From NCBI GenBank assembly GCA_947581805.1, contig CANPVM010000005.1, positions 24,899-88,898 on the forward strand: a stretch of DNA of 64,000 nucleotides, given 5' to 3'. Under the pieces are notes generated by a model. The model worked only from the letters and a program-made list of their open reading frames with translations, searched no databases and was not told the origin of the DNA. The position numbers were made by a program, and so were the translations under genes. Positions within the stretch are counted from its first letter, which is position 1. The number at the start of each line of letters is the position of its first letter. The stretch comes from an uncultured Clostridia bacterium. GTDB taxonomy: Bacteria; Bacillota; Clostridia; TANB77; CAG-508. This document shows, one piece after another, positions 1 through 8,030 of this stretch.

Positions 1-1580
1 ACTAATTTCTTTTTATCCATTTGTGCCCAAGTTGCAGCTTCACCAACTACCTGTGCAATTTCGGTAAAACGAGTAGATAACTTATCTTGCTCGCCAGAAA
101 GTTTAGAAGAATATTCTACAATTTTAGCAACTGCTCCTTTATCTAAATGAGGAAGTTCTTCTTGCTCACAGAAGCCATGCACAAATCTAGCAAGTTTATC
201 CATATTTTCTTGGGTAATTGGAGCATCTTCTGCAAATTCTACTTTTACTTTAAATAATTTTCTAAAATCACTATCCATAGCAAGTAAAGATTGGTAAATA
301 GTATCATTTCCAACCATAATTACTTTTACATCCAATGGAATAGGCTCTGGTTTTAAAGAAATCATAACCATGGCAGAACGTTGGTCTGCTGTATTTTCAA
401 TAGAAAGTTCTTTAATACGAAGTGCCTTTTTTAAAGCTTCATAGCAAATGCCATTAGCAAGTAAATCTTTGGCCTGGAAGATAATATAACCACCATTTGC
501 CATTTGAAGTAGACCTGGTTTTAACATAGTATAATCTGTTTTTAAAGAACCGTAATAGTTTTCATATTCTAATTTTCCAAAAATATTTTGGTAAGAATAA
601 TTCGAGTCCATAATAACAGGGGCACCTTCTAGGCTACTGTTATCTACAAATAAATTAACACGATAATTAAGCCAAGGTTTTGGTGGTTCTGGTCTTGGAC
701 CATTGCCAGTAGGTTGTTTTTCTTCTTCACTTGAAGTGAAAATAGAAATATTTTTTAAAATATCCTGTTTTACATCATTTAAAAATTGATTTACTTTTTT
801 ATTTCTTTTATATTTATTTTTAATATAGTTGATATGCGAATTAACAGTAAGAAGGGCAATGTTAGCTTGCCATTCCTCTAAACGCTTGTCAGAAGCACGT
901 TCCATTTCTTTAATTTGTCCAATTACTTGCATAATTTGTTCTTGCACAATAGAAGATTTTTCTTCAAATTGTTTTTTGACTTCTTCATCTAACTTATCAA
1001 ATTCTTCTTCTTCAATAGTTTTACCATCAATAATTGGCATCATATAAATACCATTTTGAGCAGATTTTACTTGAAAACCATGTTTTTCAGATTCTTGATT
1101 TAGTTTATCAAGTAAAGAAGCTCTTTTTTCTTCAAAATCTTGTCTAATTAAGGTTTTTTCTTTTTCAAAGTCATCATTATTAAAGGTACTTTTTATGTCA
1201 GAACGAATGTCTTTGATAAAAGTATCCATTGTTTCTTTAAATTCTTTTCCTTGACCTGCAGGGAAGGAAACTGCAACAGGCTCATTTGGATTTGCAAAAT
1301 TATAGATATAGCACCAGTCATTTGGCACTTTTTTCTTTTTAGAAATTTTATCTAAATAATTTTTTGCATACATGGTTTTTCCAACACCACTCGGGCCTTC
1401 TAGGTATAAATTATAACCCTTAATATCAACATTAATGCCAAATTCTAATGCTTTAATTCCACGCTCTTGTCCAATACCAGTAGTAATACCTTCTAATTCA
1501 GAAGTATCAGTAAAGGTAAAGTTTTCAGGGTTACAAGTTACTTTCAATTCTTGATAAGATAGTTCATTTTTCTTTTTCAT
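1..1580 (-). CDS. Lon-like ATP-dependent protease, N-terminal part (truncated by window edge)
   Basis: The reading frame starts at 1580 (ATG after an AAAGGAG site) and runs off the left edge, leaving about 526 residues. A Walker A motif, GPSGVGKT, sits near residues 62-69, followed by a long charged coiled-coil insert (about residues 110-230) and then further ATPase sequence including MANGGYIIFQAKDLL. This architecture matches the LonB-like AAA family (AAA_32) that ends in a Lon-type Ser-Lys protease domain; that domain would lie beyond the window, so proteolytic activity is inferred from the family. It is presumably a cytosolic ATP-dependent quality-control protease. The next gene on the same strand, rimI, lies about 80 bases upstream, so cotranscription is possible. 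Confidence 0.8.
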   Translation of the reverse strand, partial: MKKKNELSYQELKVTCNPENFTFTDTSELEGITTGIGQERGIKALEFGINVDIKGYNLYLEGPSGVGKTMYAKNYLDKISKKKKVPNDWCYIYNFANPNEPVAVSFPAGQGKEFKETMDTFIKDIRSDIKSTFNNDDFEKEKTLIRQDFEEKRASLLDKLNQESEKHGFQVKSAQNGIYMMPIIDGKTIEEEEFDKLDEEVKKQFEEKSSIVQEQIMQVIGQIKEMERASDKRLEEWQANIALLTVNSHINYIKNKYKRNKKVNQFLNDVKQDILKNISIFTSSEEEKQPTGNGPRPEPPKPWLNYRVNLFVDNSSLEGAPVIMDSNYSYQNIFGKLEYENYYGSLKTDYTMLKPGLLQMANGGYIIFQAKDLLANGICYEALKKALRIKELSIENTADQRSAMVMISLKPEPIPLDVKVIMVGNDTIYQSLLAMDSDFRKLFKVKVEFAEDAPITQENMDKLARFVHGFCEQEELPHLDKGAVAKIVEYSSKLSGEQDKLSTRFTEIAQVVGEAATWAQMDKKKL

Positions 1581-1658
1581 TTGTATTTCTCCTTTTTTGT
1601 TTTCTTTATAGGAAAACTTATTATTTCTTGTTATAAAAAGTTAAATTGTATTAAAAAT

Positions 1659-2111
1659 TTAATTATTAAAATAATGTGTCATTAAAATAGCTGTATCACC
1701 ATTTTTATAATAATTTTTTCGTTTGCCAACTTCTTTAAAACCAAATTGCTTATATAAGTGAATAGCAGGAAGATTGTTTTCTCGTACTTCTAAGGTAATA
1801 AAAGAGCAATTTTCTTCATCTGCAATGGTTAAAAGTTCATTTAAAACAAACTTGGCAAAGCCTTGGTGCCTTTTATTTTTTTTCGTAACAATATCCATTA
1901 AAGTTGCTTCATCTAAAATAATTTTAATGCCTCCAAAGCAAACAATTTCATTTTCGTAGCGCAATACCAAATATCTAGAATTAGTATTGCCAAGTTCTTC
2001 CTTAAATATTTCAAAATTCCATAAATCATCAAAATCAGTTTGTAAAATATCTTTTATTTCTTCTAAATCAGGGAGCTTCATAGTGTGCGTTACCATTTTT
2101 GTTAAATCCAT
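1659..2111 (-). CDS. rimI: Ribosomal-protein-alanine N-acetyltransferase RimI-like (GNAT)
   Basis: A 150-residue GNAT-fold acetyltransferase, the usual RimI size. The acetyl-CoA binding loop appears as KNKRHQGFAKFVLNELL (about residues 77-93), followed by the conserved ENNLPAIHLYKQFGFKEVGKRKNYY block typical of RimI. The family acetylates the N-terminus of ribosomal protein S18 or similar proteins. It lies 24 bases downstream of tsaB on the same strand, the standard tsaB-rimI pairing in Firmicutes, which supports the assignment over a generic GNAT. Confidence 0.85.
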   Translation of the reverse strand: MDLTKMVTHTMKLPDLEEIKDILQTDFDDLWNFEIFKEELGNTNSRYLVLRYENEIVCFGGIKIILDEATLMDIVTKKNKRHQGFAKFVLNELLTIADEENCSFITLEVRENNLPAIHLYKQFGFKEVGKRKNYYKNGDTAILMTHYFNN

Positions 2112-2135
2112 TTTTTCCTCATTTCTTTAAAAATT

Positions 2136-2849
2136 TTACTTTTCACCATCTAAAGCGCGCTCTGCTTGAGATTTTCTTAAATAAAGGGGAGTAATATAGT
2201 TAGAATCTCCGCACATTCCTTGTAAACAATGATAATAGCCCGCCTTTCCAACACTACTTGCACTTTGCTTATGACATTTATCTTCAACGAAAGTACATTT
2301 CGAAAAATGCTGTTGTAAAAGATATTGATGTTTTTCACTTCCATCTCCCACAAATAAAATAGGGGATGAGTGGTATTTTTTTAAAGTTTTTATCATTTCC
2401 TCAATATTTTTTGCACCTAATTCTTCGACTAATGTAAAAGTATCATTATTTCTTTCGAATAGGCCATAATAAACATTGTCGTTTTTGGCGTCAATCATAC
2501 TTAATACTAATTTTGCATCTTCTTTATAATTGGAATCTAAAGTATTGTAAGCTAAACTTTCCAAAGAACTAACAGATGATGCTTTTATATTTGTAACATC
2601 ACAAAATGCTTTTACAGTAGAAACACCAATACGAACGCCAGTAAAAGAACCCGGACCAACACAGCAAGAAAATAAATCAAAATCAGCTAAGGTAAGTTTG
2701 CATGTTTTTAAAATATTATCTACCAAAGGCATTAGTTTTTGCGAATGCGTGGTTTCATTTTCAATATGTTTTTCTAAGATAATTTCTGTATCTTCTAAAA
2801 TAGCAACAGAGCATATTTTAGAAGAAGTATCAATAGCTAAAATTTTCAC
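2136..2849 (-). CDS. tsaB: tRNA threonylcarbamoyladenosine biosynthesis protein TsaB
   Basis: A 237-residue protein of the ASKHA fold with the N-terminal phosphate loop (MKILAIDTSSKICSVAI) and the TsaB hallmark CVGPGSFTGVRIGVSTVKAF near residues 63-82. TsaB is the scaffold partner of TsaD and TsaE in making t6A at position 37 of ANN-decoding tRNAs. The gene is followed closely by rimI; tsaE lies just upstream on the same strand but is separated by about 210 bases including a hairpin. tsaD is not in the window. Confidence 0.93.
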   Translation of the reverse strand: MKILAIDTSSKICSVAILEDTEIILEKHIENETTHSQKLMPLVDNILKTCKLTLADFDLFSCCVGPGSFTGVRIGVSTVKAFCDVTNIKASSVSSLESLAYNTLDSNYKEDAKLVLSMIDAKNDNVYYGLFERNNDTFTLVEELGAKNIEEMIKTLKKYHSSPILFVGDGSEKHQYLLQQHFSKCTFVEDKCHKQSASSVGKAGYYHCLQGMCGDSNYITPLYLRKSQAERALDGEK

Positions 2850-3021
2850 TTTTTTTTCCTTCTTTTTTATACTCTAGGAAAGTCATCGTTGAAGACGACA
2901 AACTTATTCTAAATTTCTTATTTTTCAACTTTATTCTATATGAATATGCAAAATTTGTAAATGATTTTGAAGAAAATAATGTTTACAATTCTGTGACAAA
3001 AATGTGACAATTATATAATAA

Positions 3022-3057
3022 ATCCCTCAAATGTAATTTTTTTTACATTTGAGGGTA
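3022..3057 (-). terminator. Hairpin downstream of tsaE
   Basis: A 13-bp perfect inverted repeat (arms 3024-3036 and 3043-3055) with an A/T loop lies immediately after the tsaE stop codon. It lacks a clean T run after the stem on the minus strand, so it may be a terminator or an mRNA 3'-end stabiliser. Confidence 0.6.
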
Positions 3058-3061
3058 CACC

Positions 3062-3478
3062 TTACATTTTCTCTATTTTTAATTCTCTTTTATTTTCATC
3101 TAACTTGCTAAAAGTAATTTTCGTATATCCTTTTGGCAAAATTTCTTCAATTTGTTCGCCCCATTCAATAATGCAAATGCCTTTTTCAAAATATTCTTCT
3201 CCACCCATAGCATAGAATTCGTCAATATCTTCCAAACGATAAACGTCAAAATGAAAGATAGAAATATTTTCTTTATGATGTTCATTTACAATGGTAAAAG
3301 TAGGACTAGAAATTTCATTTTCTAACCCAAAGTAAGACAAAACTCCTTGTGTAAATTTGGTTTTACCACAGCCAAGTTCGCCTGTTAAAACGACAATATC
3401 ACCTTTTTTTAAGGTTTTAGCAAAGTCTTTTGCAAAGTTAATAGTATCTTGTTCTGAATTTGAAATAAATGTATCCAT
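3062..3478 (-). CDS. tsaE: tRNA threonylcarbamoyladenosine biosynthesis ATPase TsaE
   Basis: A 138-residue P-loop ATPase of the TsaE (YjeE) family. The Walker A motif GELGCGKT is at about residues 33-40, followed by SPTFTIVNEH (switch region), HFDVYRLED and the IIEWGE signature. It drives turnover of the TsaB-TsaD complex in t6A synthesis. Length is typical. It is preceded by an AGGAG site just upstream of the ATG at 3478. Confidence 0.93.
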   Translation of the reverse strand: MDTFISNSEQDTINFAKDFAKTLKKGDIVVLTGELGCGKTKFTQGVLSYFGLENEISSPTFTIVNEHHKENISIFHFDVYRLEDIDEFYAMGGEEYFEKGICIIEWGEQIEEILPKGYTKITFSKLDENKRELKIEKM

Positions 3479-3547
3479 ATAAACTCCTCGTATTTTTTCT
3501 ATATTTTATAGTAATATGAAATAAATGTAAATATTTTATAAAAAATA

Positions 3548-3576
3548 TTGATATTTTAATATAAATAACATATAAT
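3548..3576 (+). promoter_or_regulatory. Sigma-A-type promoter for the AbrB/PIN pair
   Basis: TTGATA (3548-3553), a 17-base spacer and TATAAT (3571-3576), about 40 bases upstream of the antitoxin start. Confidence 0.7.
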
Positions 3577-3618
3577 AAAAGTAAGGAAAGTAAGAAAAAA
3601 GAAAAGAGGTGAAAAAAA

Positions 3619-3879
3619 ATGGAACTTGCAAAGGTTACTTCAAAAGGTCAAATTACAATTCCAAAAGAAATAAGAGATATTTTAAAAATTAAAGAAGGAA
3701 GTAAAATTTTATTTTTTAGAAAAGGCGATGAAATTGTAATAAAAAATGCAGCGATGATTGCATTAGAAAAGATACAAGAAGAATTTGATGGAGAAGCAGA
3801 AAGATTAGGCCTAGAAACAGAAGAAGATGTAGTAAAATTGATAAAAGAATATAGAAAAGAAAGGAAAAAAGAGATATGA
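3619..3879 (+). CDS. AbrB/SpoVT-type antitoxin
   Basis: An 86-residue protein whose first 45 residues form a swapped-hairpin AbrB DNA-binding domain (VTSKGQITIPKEIRDILKI, then an EGSKILFF strand). The C-terminal half is an acidic/basic helix suited to binding a toxin partner. Its stop overlaps the start of the PIN gene by four bases (ATGA), so the two are translationally coupled. Inference: a type II antitoxin that neutralises the downstream PIN ribonuclease and represses its own promoter. Confidence 0.88.
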   Translation: MELAKVTSKGQITIPKEIRDILKIKEGSKILFFRKGDEIVIKNAAMIALEKIQEEFDGEAERLGLETEEDVVKLIKEYRKERKKEI

Positions 3880-4286
3880 GAATAATGTTAGATACAAATA
3901 TTCTTATATCAGCATTTATTTTTAAAAGTAAAAAAATGAATGAACTAATAAAAGTACTATCAAATGAACACAAAATTATTATTGCTTCTTATTGTATTGA
4001 TGAAATGAGAGATTTGATAAAAAGAAAATTTAAAGTAAGTATAAATGTATTAGAAAAATTTTTAGAAACTTTCCCATTTGAATTAGTGTACTCTCCAATA
4101 GAAGTAAAAAAGAAAAAATTTGAAATAAGAGATGAAGAAGATTATATTATACTATATACTGCAATTATTGAAAATGTTGATATTTTAATTACAGGAGATA
4201 AAGATTTTAAAGAAGTAGAAATAGAAAGACCAGAAATTTTAACTGCTACAGAATTTTTTGAAAAATATGTAACAATAAAAAGCTAA
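3876..4286 (+). CDS. PIN-domain ribonuclease toxin
   Basis: A 136-residue PIN-domain protein. The first acidic residue is in MLDTNILISAF (Asp6), a Glu lies in CIDEMRDLIKR, and a further acidic cluster is in RDEEDYIILYTAI and the ITGDKDF block, which together form the metal-binding site of PIN nucleases. It belongs to the group annotated as putative toxin component of the PIN family. Coupled by a 4-base overlap to the AbrB-type antitoxin. Target RNA cannot be read from sequence. Confidence 0.88.
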   Translation: MRIMLDTNILISAFIFKSKKMNELIKVLSNEHKIIIASYCIDEMRDLIKRKFKVSINVLEKFLETFPFELVYSPIEVKKKKFEIRDEEDYIILYTAIIENVDILITGDKDFKEVEIERPEILTATEFFEKYVTIKS

Positions 4287-4304
4287 CAAAATTAGCTTTT
4301 TATT
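4274..4304 (+). terminator. Rho-independent terminator of the toxin-antitoxin pair
   Basis: A 13-bp stem (4274-4286 with 4292-4304) overlapping the PIN stop codon, with T-rich 3' arm. Confidence 0.8.
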
Positions 4305-4305
4305 A

Positions 4306-4335
4306 TTGACATATTAAAAACAAATGTTTTATAAT
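4306..4335 (+). promoter_or_regulatory. Promoter of the Y-family polymerase with embedded LexA-like operator
   Basis: TTGACA (4306-4311), 18-base spacer, TATAAT (4330-4335). The spacer contains the palindrome AAAACAAATGTTTT (4317-4330), which fits the Gram-positive LexA box (GAAC-N4-GTTY) apart from the outermost G. The same core recurs in the 56.9 kb promoter of a YneA-like gene, supporting SOS control. Confidence 0.6.
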
Positions 4336-4386
4336 TAAACATAGAAATAAGGCTAAAAAAATAATCTTATGCCTTAAGGAGAAAAA

Positions 4387-5610
4387 ATGAAAAGAGAAAT
4401 TTTACATGTAGATGTGAATAATGCATTTTTATCTTGGAGTGCAGTGGAACGTCTAAAACAGGGAGAAACGGTTGATATTAGGCGAATTCCTGCAATCATT
4501 GGTGGAGATGAAGAACAAAGAAAAGGTGTCGTTCTTGCCAAAAGTAATATTGCCAAACAATTTGGAATAGTAACAGGTGAGCCCATCTTTTTTGCACGCA
4601 AGAAATGCCCAAAATTACAAGTGTTCCAAGGCGATTTTAAAGTTTATTATAAATATTCAAACGCACTTTACCATTTACTTTTAGAATATACAGATAAAAT
4701 AGAACGTTTTTCAATTGATGAGTGCTTTTTAGATATGACAGGCTATCTACCAAAAGGAAAAAACATTATGGATATTGCTTTAGAAATAAATAAAAGAGTA
4801 AAAGAAGAATTTGGCTTCACTGTTAATATTGGAATTTCAGAAAACAAACTTCTTGCAAAAATGGCATCAGATTTTGAAAAACCAGACAAAATTCATACTT
4901 TGTGGAAAGAAGAAATTCCAAGCAAAATGTGGAAACTTCCAGTTTCTGAACTTTTTATGGTAGGAAAAAGAAGTCTTCCAAAATTGCAAAAAATGGGTAT
5001 AAAAACAATTGGTGACTTAGCTCAAAAAGAGGAAAAAGAATTAATTCATGCTTTTGGCAAATACGGTAAAATGATATGGGAATATAGCAATGGAATAGAT
5101 AATTCAGAGGTAAACTATGAAGAAGAAAAACCAAAAGGAATAGGAAATTCCATTACACTTCCTTACGATTATACAAGTATAGAAAAATTAGAAGAAGTTT
5201 TACTTGCATTGGTAGAGCAAGTAACCTATCGTTTAAGAAAAGAAGAACTTTTAGCAAATGTAGTAAATGTACAAATAAAAACAAATGAATTTAAAACATT
5301 TTCTCATCAAAGAAAATTAGATTTTCCTACAGATAGTACAAAATTAGTGCAAGATATGGCAAAAAAATTACTTTCTGAAATTTACAAAGGTATACCAGTC
5401 CGTTTACTTGGAGTTCGTGTAGACCAACTAGTAGAAAAGGAGCAAAGGCAAATTTCTTTATTCGAAAACACAGACAATGAAAAGCAAAAAAAGATAGATT
5501 CAACTTTAGACAAAATAAAAGAAAAGTATGGTTATGAGTCAATTACTAGAGCGGGTAAAATGCAAATAGATAAAAATATAAAATTAAAAGAACTAGGAAA
5601 AAAAGAGTAG
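4387..5610 (+). CDS. dinB: Y-family DNA polymerase (DNA polymerase IV-like)
   Basis: A 407-residue translesion polymerase. The catalytic aspartate loop is HVDVNNAFLSW near the N-terminus, with the second metal-binding motif FSIDECFLDMTGY near residues 105-117. The thumb (helix-hairpin-helix at VGKRSLPKLQKMGIKTIGDLA) and little-finger regions follow. A beta-clamp binding peptide QISLF lies close to the C-terminus (about residue 357). The promoter overlaps a LexA-like palindrome, so DNA-damage induction is likely. Product is expected to copy damaged DNA; which DinB/UmuC subfamily it belongs to is not certain. Confidence 0.88.
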   Translation: MKREILHVDVNNAFLSWSAVERLKQGETVDIRRIPAIIGGDEEQRKGVVLAKSNIAKQFGIVTGEPIFFARKKCPKLQVFQGDFKVYYKYSNALYHLLLEYTDKIERFSIDECFLDMTGYLPKGKNIMDIALEINKRVKEEFGFTVNIGISENKLLAKMASDFEKPDKIHTLWKEEIPSKMWKLPVSELFMVGKRSLPKLQKMGIKTIGDLAQKEEKELIHAFGKYGKMIWEYSNGIDNSEVNYEEEKPKGIGNSITLPYDYTSIEKLEEVLLALVEQVTYRLRKEELLANVVNVQIKTNEFKTFSHQRKLDFPTDSTKLVQDMAKKLLSEIYKGIPVRLLGVRVDQLVEKEQRQISLFENTDNEKQKKIDSTLDKIKEKYGYESITRAGKMQIDKNIKLKELGKKE

Positions 5611-5639
5611 AAAAAAGTCGAATAAATGCATATATTATA

Positions 5640-5669
5640 CTAATAGCAGTTGTTTTTTCATGCTATTAG
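5640..5669 (+). promoter_or_regulatory. Leader hairpin abutting the ribosome site
   Basis: Perfect 9-bp inverted repeat (CTAATAGCA at 5640-5648 and TGCTATTAG at 5661-5669) with a 12-base loop. Its 3' arm runs into the AGGAGGTG ribosome site (5668-5675) of the next gene, so folding could limit translation. Confidence 0.45.
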
Positions 5670-5681
5670 GAGGTGAAAATT

Positions 5682-5909
5682 ATGTTTGACGAAAAAGATT
5701 GTTGCAAAAAGAAAAGTAAATGTTGTGTTGACGTTGTAATATTCATCTTATCAATTTTATTAAGCTTTGTAGTTGGAGTTCTTATTGGTGCTGTTACTGG
5801 TTTATTTGCTGCTCTAGGAGTAGGTGCATTTGTTGCTTTAATTGTAATACTAGTTGTATTAATTGTAATTAGAATTGTTATGTTAGCTTGTTGTAAAGAA
5901 AAATGCTAA
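5682..5909 (+). CDS. Small cysteine-rich membrane protein
   Basis: A 75-residue protein starting at 5682, seven bases after AGGAGGTG; an in-frame GTG at 5673 lies inside the ribosome site and is less likely. Residues 7-17 are CCKKKSKCC-like, then two hydrophobic segments rich in Val/Ile/Leu with small-residue turns span most of the protein, and the tail is CCKEKC. I do not recognise a family. The cysteine clusters at both ends, predicted on the same side of the membrane, could bind metal or be acylated; this is inference only. Confidence 0.65.
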   Translation: MFDEKDCCKKKSKCCVDVVIFILSILLSFVVGVLIGAVTGLFAALGVGAFVALIVILVVLIVIRIVMLACCKEKC

Positions 5910-5924
5910 AATAAGTGCAATCTT

Positions 5925-5944
5925 GGAAGAAGAAATCTTCTTCC
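5925..5944 (+). terminator. Hairpin after the small membrane protein gene
   Basis: Perfect 8-bp stem (5925-5932 with 5937-5944) and a 4-base loop. There is no U tract, so termination efficiency is unclear. Confidence 0.45.
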
Positions 5945-6067
5945 AGGTTACATACATTGAAATATAAAACATATAGAATAATAAATTTTGTAAAAATTCT
6001 TATTAAAGCTATTTATCGCAGAAATTTTAAATAATTTTATGTAATAGGACAAGTTTTCTAAAAACTA

Positions 6068-6096
6068 TTGTAAAAAATATCTTTTTTCTATATAAT
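6068..6096 (+). promoter_or_regulatory. Sigma-A-type promoter of folD
   Basis: TTGTAA (6068-6073), 17-base spacer, TATAAT (6091-6096). Confidence 0.6.
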
Positions 6097-6122
6097 AAAT
6101 AAAAACAAAAGGAGCAAAAACT

Positions 6123-6971
6123 ATGGCAACAATTATGGATGGAAAAGCACTTGCAAAAAAAGTAAGAGAGCAAGTAAAAGAAGAAGTAGAAGCATTAAAA
6201 CAAAAAAATATATTTCCAAAACTAGCAGTTATTATGGTAGGTGAAGACCCAGCATCAAAAGTCTATGTAAGGAATAAAAGCAAAGCATGTAATGAAGTAG
6301 GTATTGCCTACGAAGAATTTTTATTAAATGAAAATACTACCATGGAAGAACTTTTAAAAGTAATACAGGAACTAAATGAAAGAAAAGACATTCATGGTAT
6401 TTTATTACAAAGTCCGATTCCAAATCCTTTAGATATTTATACTGCTTTTGAAGCAATAGATTATAGAAAAGATGTAGATGGCTTTCATCCAATTAATATT
6501 GGTAGGTTAACTTTAAAGAGACAAACCTTTATTTCGTGTACGCCACATGGGGTTATGAGATTACTAAAAGAATATAATATCAATTTGCAGGGGGCAAATG
6601 TAGTTATATTAGGAAGAAGTAATATCGTAGGAAAACCACTAGCACAATGCTTACTAAATGAAGATGCAACCGTTACAATCTGTCATTCAAAAACAAAAAA
6701 TGTAGGAGAAATTACGAAAAATGCAGATATTGTTATTTCTGCCATTGGAAAACCAAAATTTGTAACGAAAGATATGGTAAAAGAAAATGCAGTTGTTATT
6801 GATGTTGGAATAAATAGGCTAGAAACAGGTTTAGTTGGAGATGTTGATTTTGAAGAAGTTTCTCAAAAAGCATCTTATATTACACCGGTACCAGGGGGAG
6901 TTGGTCCAATGACAATAGCTATGTTATTGCATAACGTCGTTATCGCAGCCAAATATTTAGAAGAAAAATAA
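6123..6971 (+). CDS. folD: Methylenetetrahydrofolate dehydrogenase/cyclohydrolase FolD
   Basis: A 282-residue bifunctional enzyme of C1 metabolism interconverting 5,10-methylene-, methenyl- and 10-formyl-THF. Visible signatures: EDPASKVYVRNKSKACNEVG with the catalytic Tyr/Lys region, GILLQSPIP (substrate loop), KDVDGFHPINIGRL, the NADP-binding GRSNIVGKPLA motif and the C-terminal PVPGGVGPMTIAML. Length and motif order are canonical. Monocistronic, with its own promoter and terminator. Confidence 0.97.
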   Translation: MATIMDGKALAKKVREQVKEEVEALKQKNIFPKLAVIMVGEDPASKVYVRNKSKACNEVGIAYEEFLLNENTTMEELLKVIQELNERKDIHGILLQSPIPNPLDIYTAFEAIDYRKDVDGFHPINIGRLTLKRQTFISCTPHGVMRLLKEYNINLQGANVVILGRSNIVGKPLAQCLLNEDATVTICHSKTKNVGEITKNADIVISAIGKPKFVTKDMVKENAVVIDVGINRLETGLVGDVDFEEVSQKASYITPVPGGVGPMTIAMLLHNVVIAAKYLEEK

Positions 6972-7025
6972 GTAATAATATATATAAATAAACAAAGTAT
7001 ATATTAAAAAATAAAATTTATATAA

Positions 7026-7057
7026 AAGGGCTTAATTATTAAAATTAGGCTCTTTTT
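7026..7057 (+). terminator. Terminator of folD
   Basis: GGGCTTAAT ... ATTAGGCTC imperfect stem followed by a T5 run just ahead of the dprA ribosome site. Confidence 0.7.
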
Positions 7058-7081
7058 CCTATTTTAAGGACGGAGGAAAAA

Positions 7082-7954
7082 ATGGAAGATTTAAAATATT
7101 GGATATGGTTATCAAAAATACCAGGATTAGGAAGTATAAAAACACAAAGATTATTAGATATTTATCATACTCCAAAAGAAATTTGGAGCATGAAGGAGGA
7201 AGAATTACAACAGGTAGAAGGCATAGGAGCAAAACTAGCGAAAGAAATTTTAAAACAAGAATATAGAGAAAACTTAGATAAAATACAAGAAAAAATGAAA
7301 GAAGAAAAAATAGAATTAATTACTTTACAAGACGAGGAATATCCCGAAAATTTAAGGCATTTATATGACAAACCAATTAGTTTATATGTGAAAGGGAATC
7401 AATCAATATTAAATGAATTTTCATTAGCTATGATTGGTTGTAGAGAAAATTCTACTTATGGAAGAAAAGTAGCAACAGCCATAGGAAAAGGACTAGCAAA
7501 AAGAGGTATTATAACCATTAGTGGTTTGGCACGAGGTATTGATAGCATTTCTCATGAAGCAACTATAAAAGAAAATGGAAAAACAATTGCCGTCATAGGA
7601 AGCGGAATTGATTGCATTTATCCTAAAGAAAATACAAATTTAGCAAAAGAAATCGTAGAAAAAGGTGGCGTTATTGTAAGCGAATATCCACCAGAAACGA
7701 AAGCAGAGAGAATGAACTTTCCTGCTCGAAATCGCATTATTAGTGCATTATCTTCTGGTGTTATTGTGATAGAGGCAAAAAAGAAAAGTGGTACCATGTC
7801 AACTGTAGATTTTGCTTTGGAACAAGGAAAAATAATCTTTGCAATTCCTGGAGATATTACAAATAAAAATGCAGAAGGAACAAATGATTTAATTAAGCAA
7901 GGGGCAAAATGCGTTACTTGTATGCAGGATATTGTGGAAGAATATTATTTTTAA
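7082..7954 (+). CDS. dprA: DNA-processing protein DprA
   Basis: A 290-residue protein with a short N-terminal helix-hairpin-helix-like region and a Rossmann-type DprA domain. Motifs include LAMIGCRENSTYGRKVA, TISGLARGIDSISHEA, VIGSGIDCIYPKEN, MNFPARNRIISALSSG and SGTMSTVDFALEQGK. DprA binds single-stranded DNA and loads RecA during transformation. The C-terminal winged-helix extension found in many homologues is absent, so it is a short form. Preceded by GGACGGAGGA ribosome site. Confidence 0.93.
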   Translation: MEDLKYWIWLSKIPGLGSIKTQRLLDIYHTPKEIWSMKEEELQQVEGIGAKLAKEILKQEYRENLDKIQEKMKEEKIELITLQDEEYPENLRHLYDKPISLYVKGNQSILNEFSLAMIGCRENSTYGRKVATAIGKGLAKRGIITISGLARGIDSISHEATIKENGKTIAVIGSGIDCIYPKENTNLAKEIVEKGGVIVSEYPPETKAERMNFPARNRIISALSSGVIVIEAKKKSGTMSTVDFALEQGKIIFAIPGDITNKNAEGTNDLIKQGAKCVTCMQDIVEEYYF

Positions 7955-8030
7955 AAAATATCATACAAAAGGTTGCACAAAAAAATAAGGTTTGTTATAA
8001 TGCAAATAGAAATAAAATAGGAGAAAACAA

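Noticed and set aside
829..1047. A plus-strand open frame inside the Lon-like gene
   Set aside because: It lies opposite a well-supported protease coding frame and has no independent signal.
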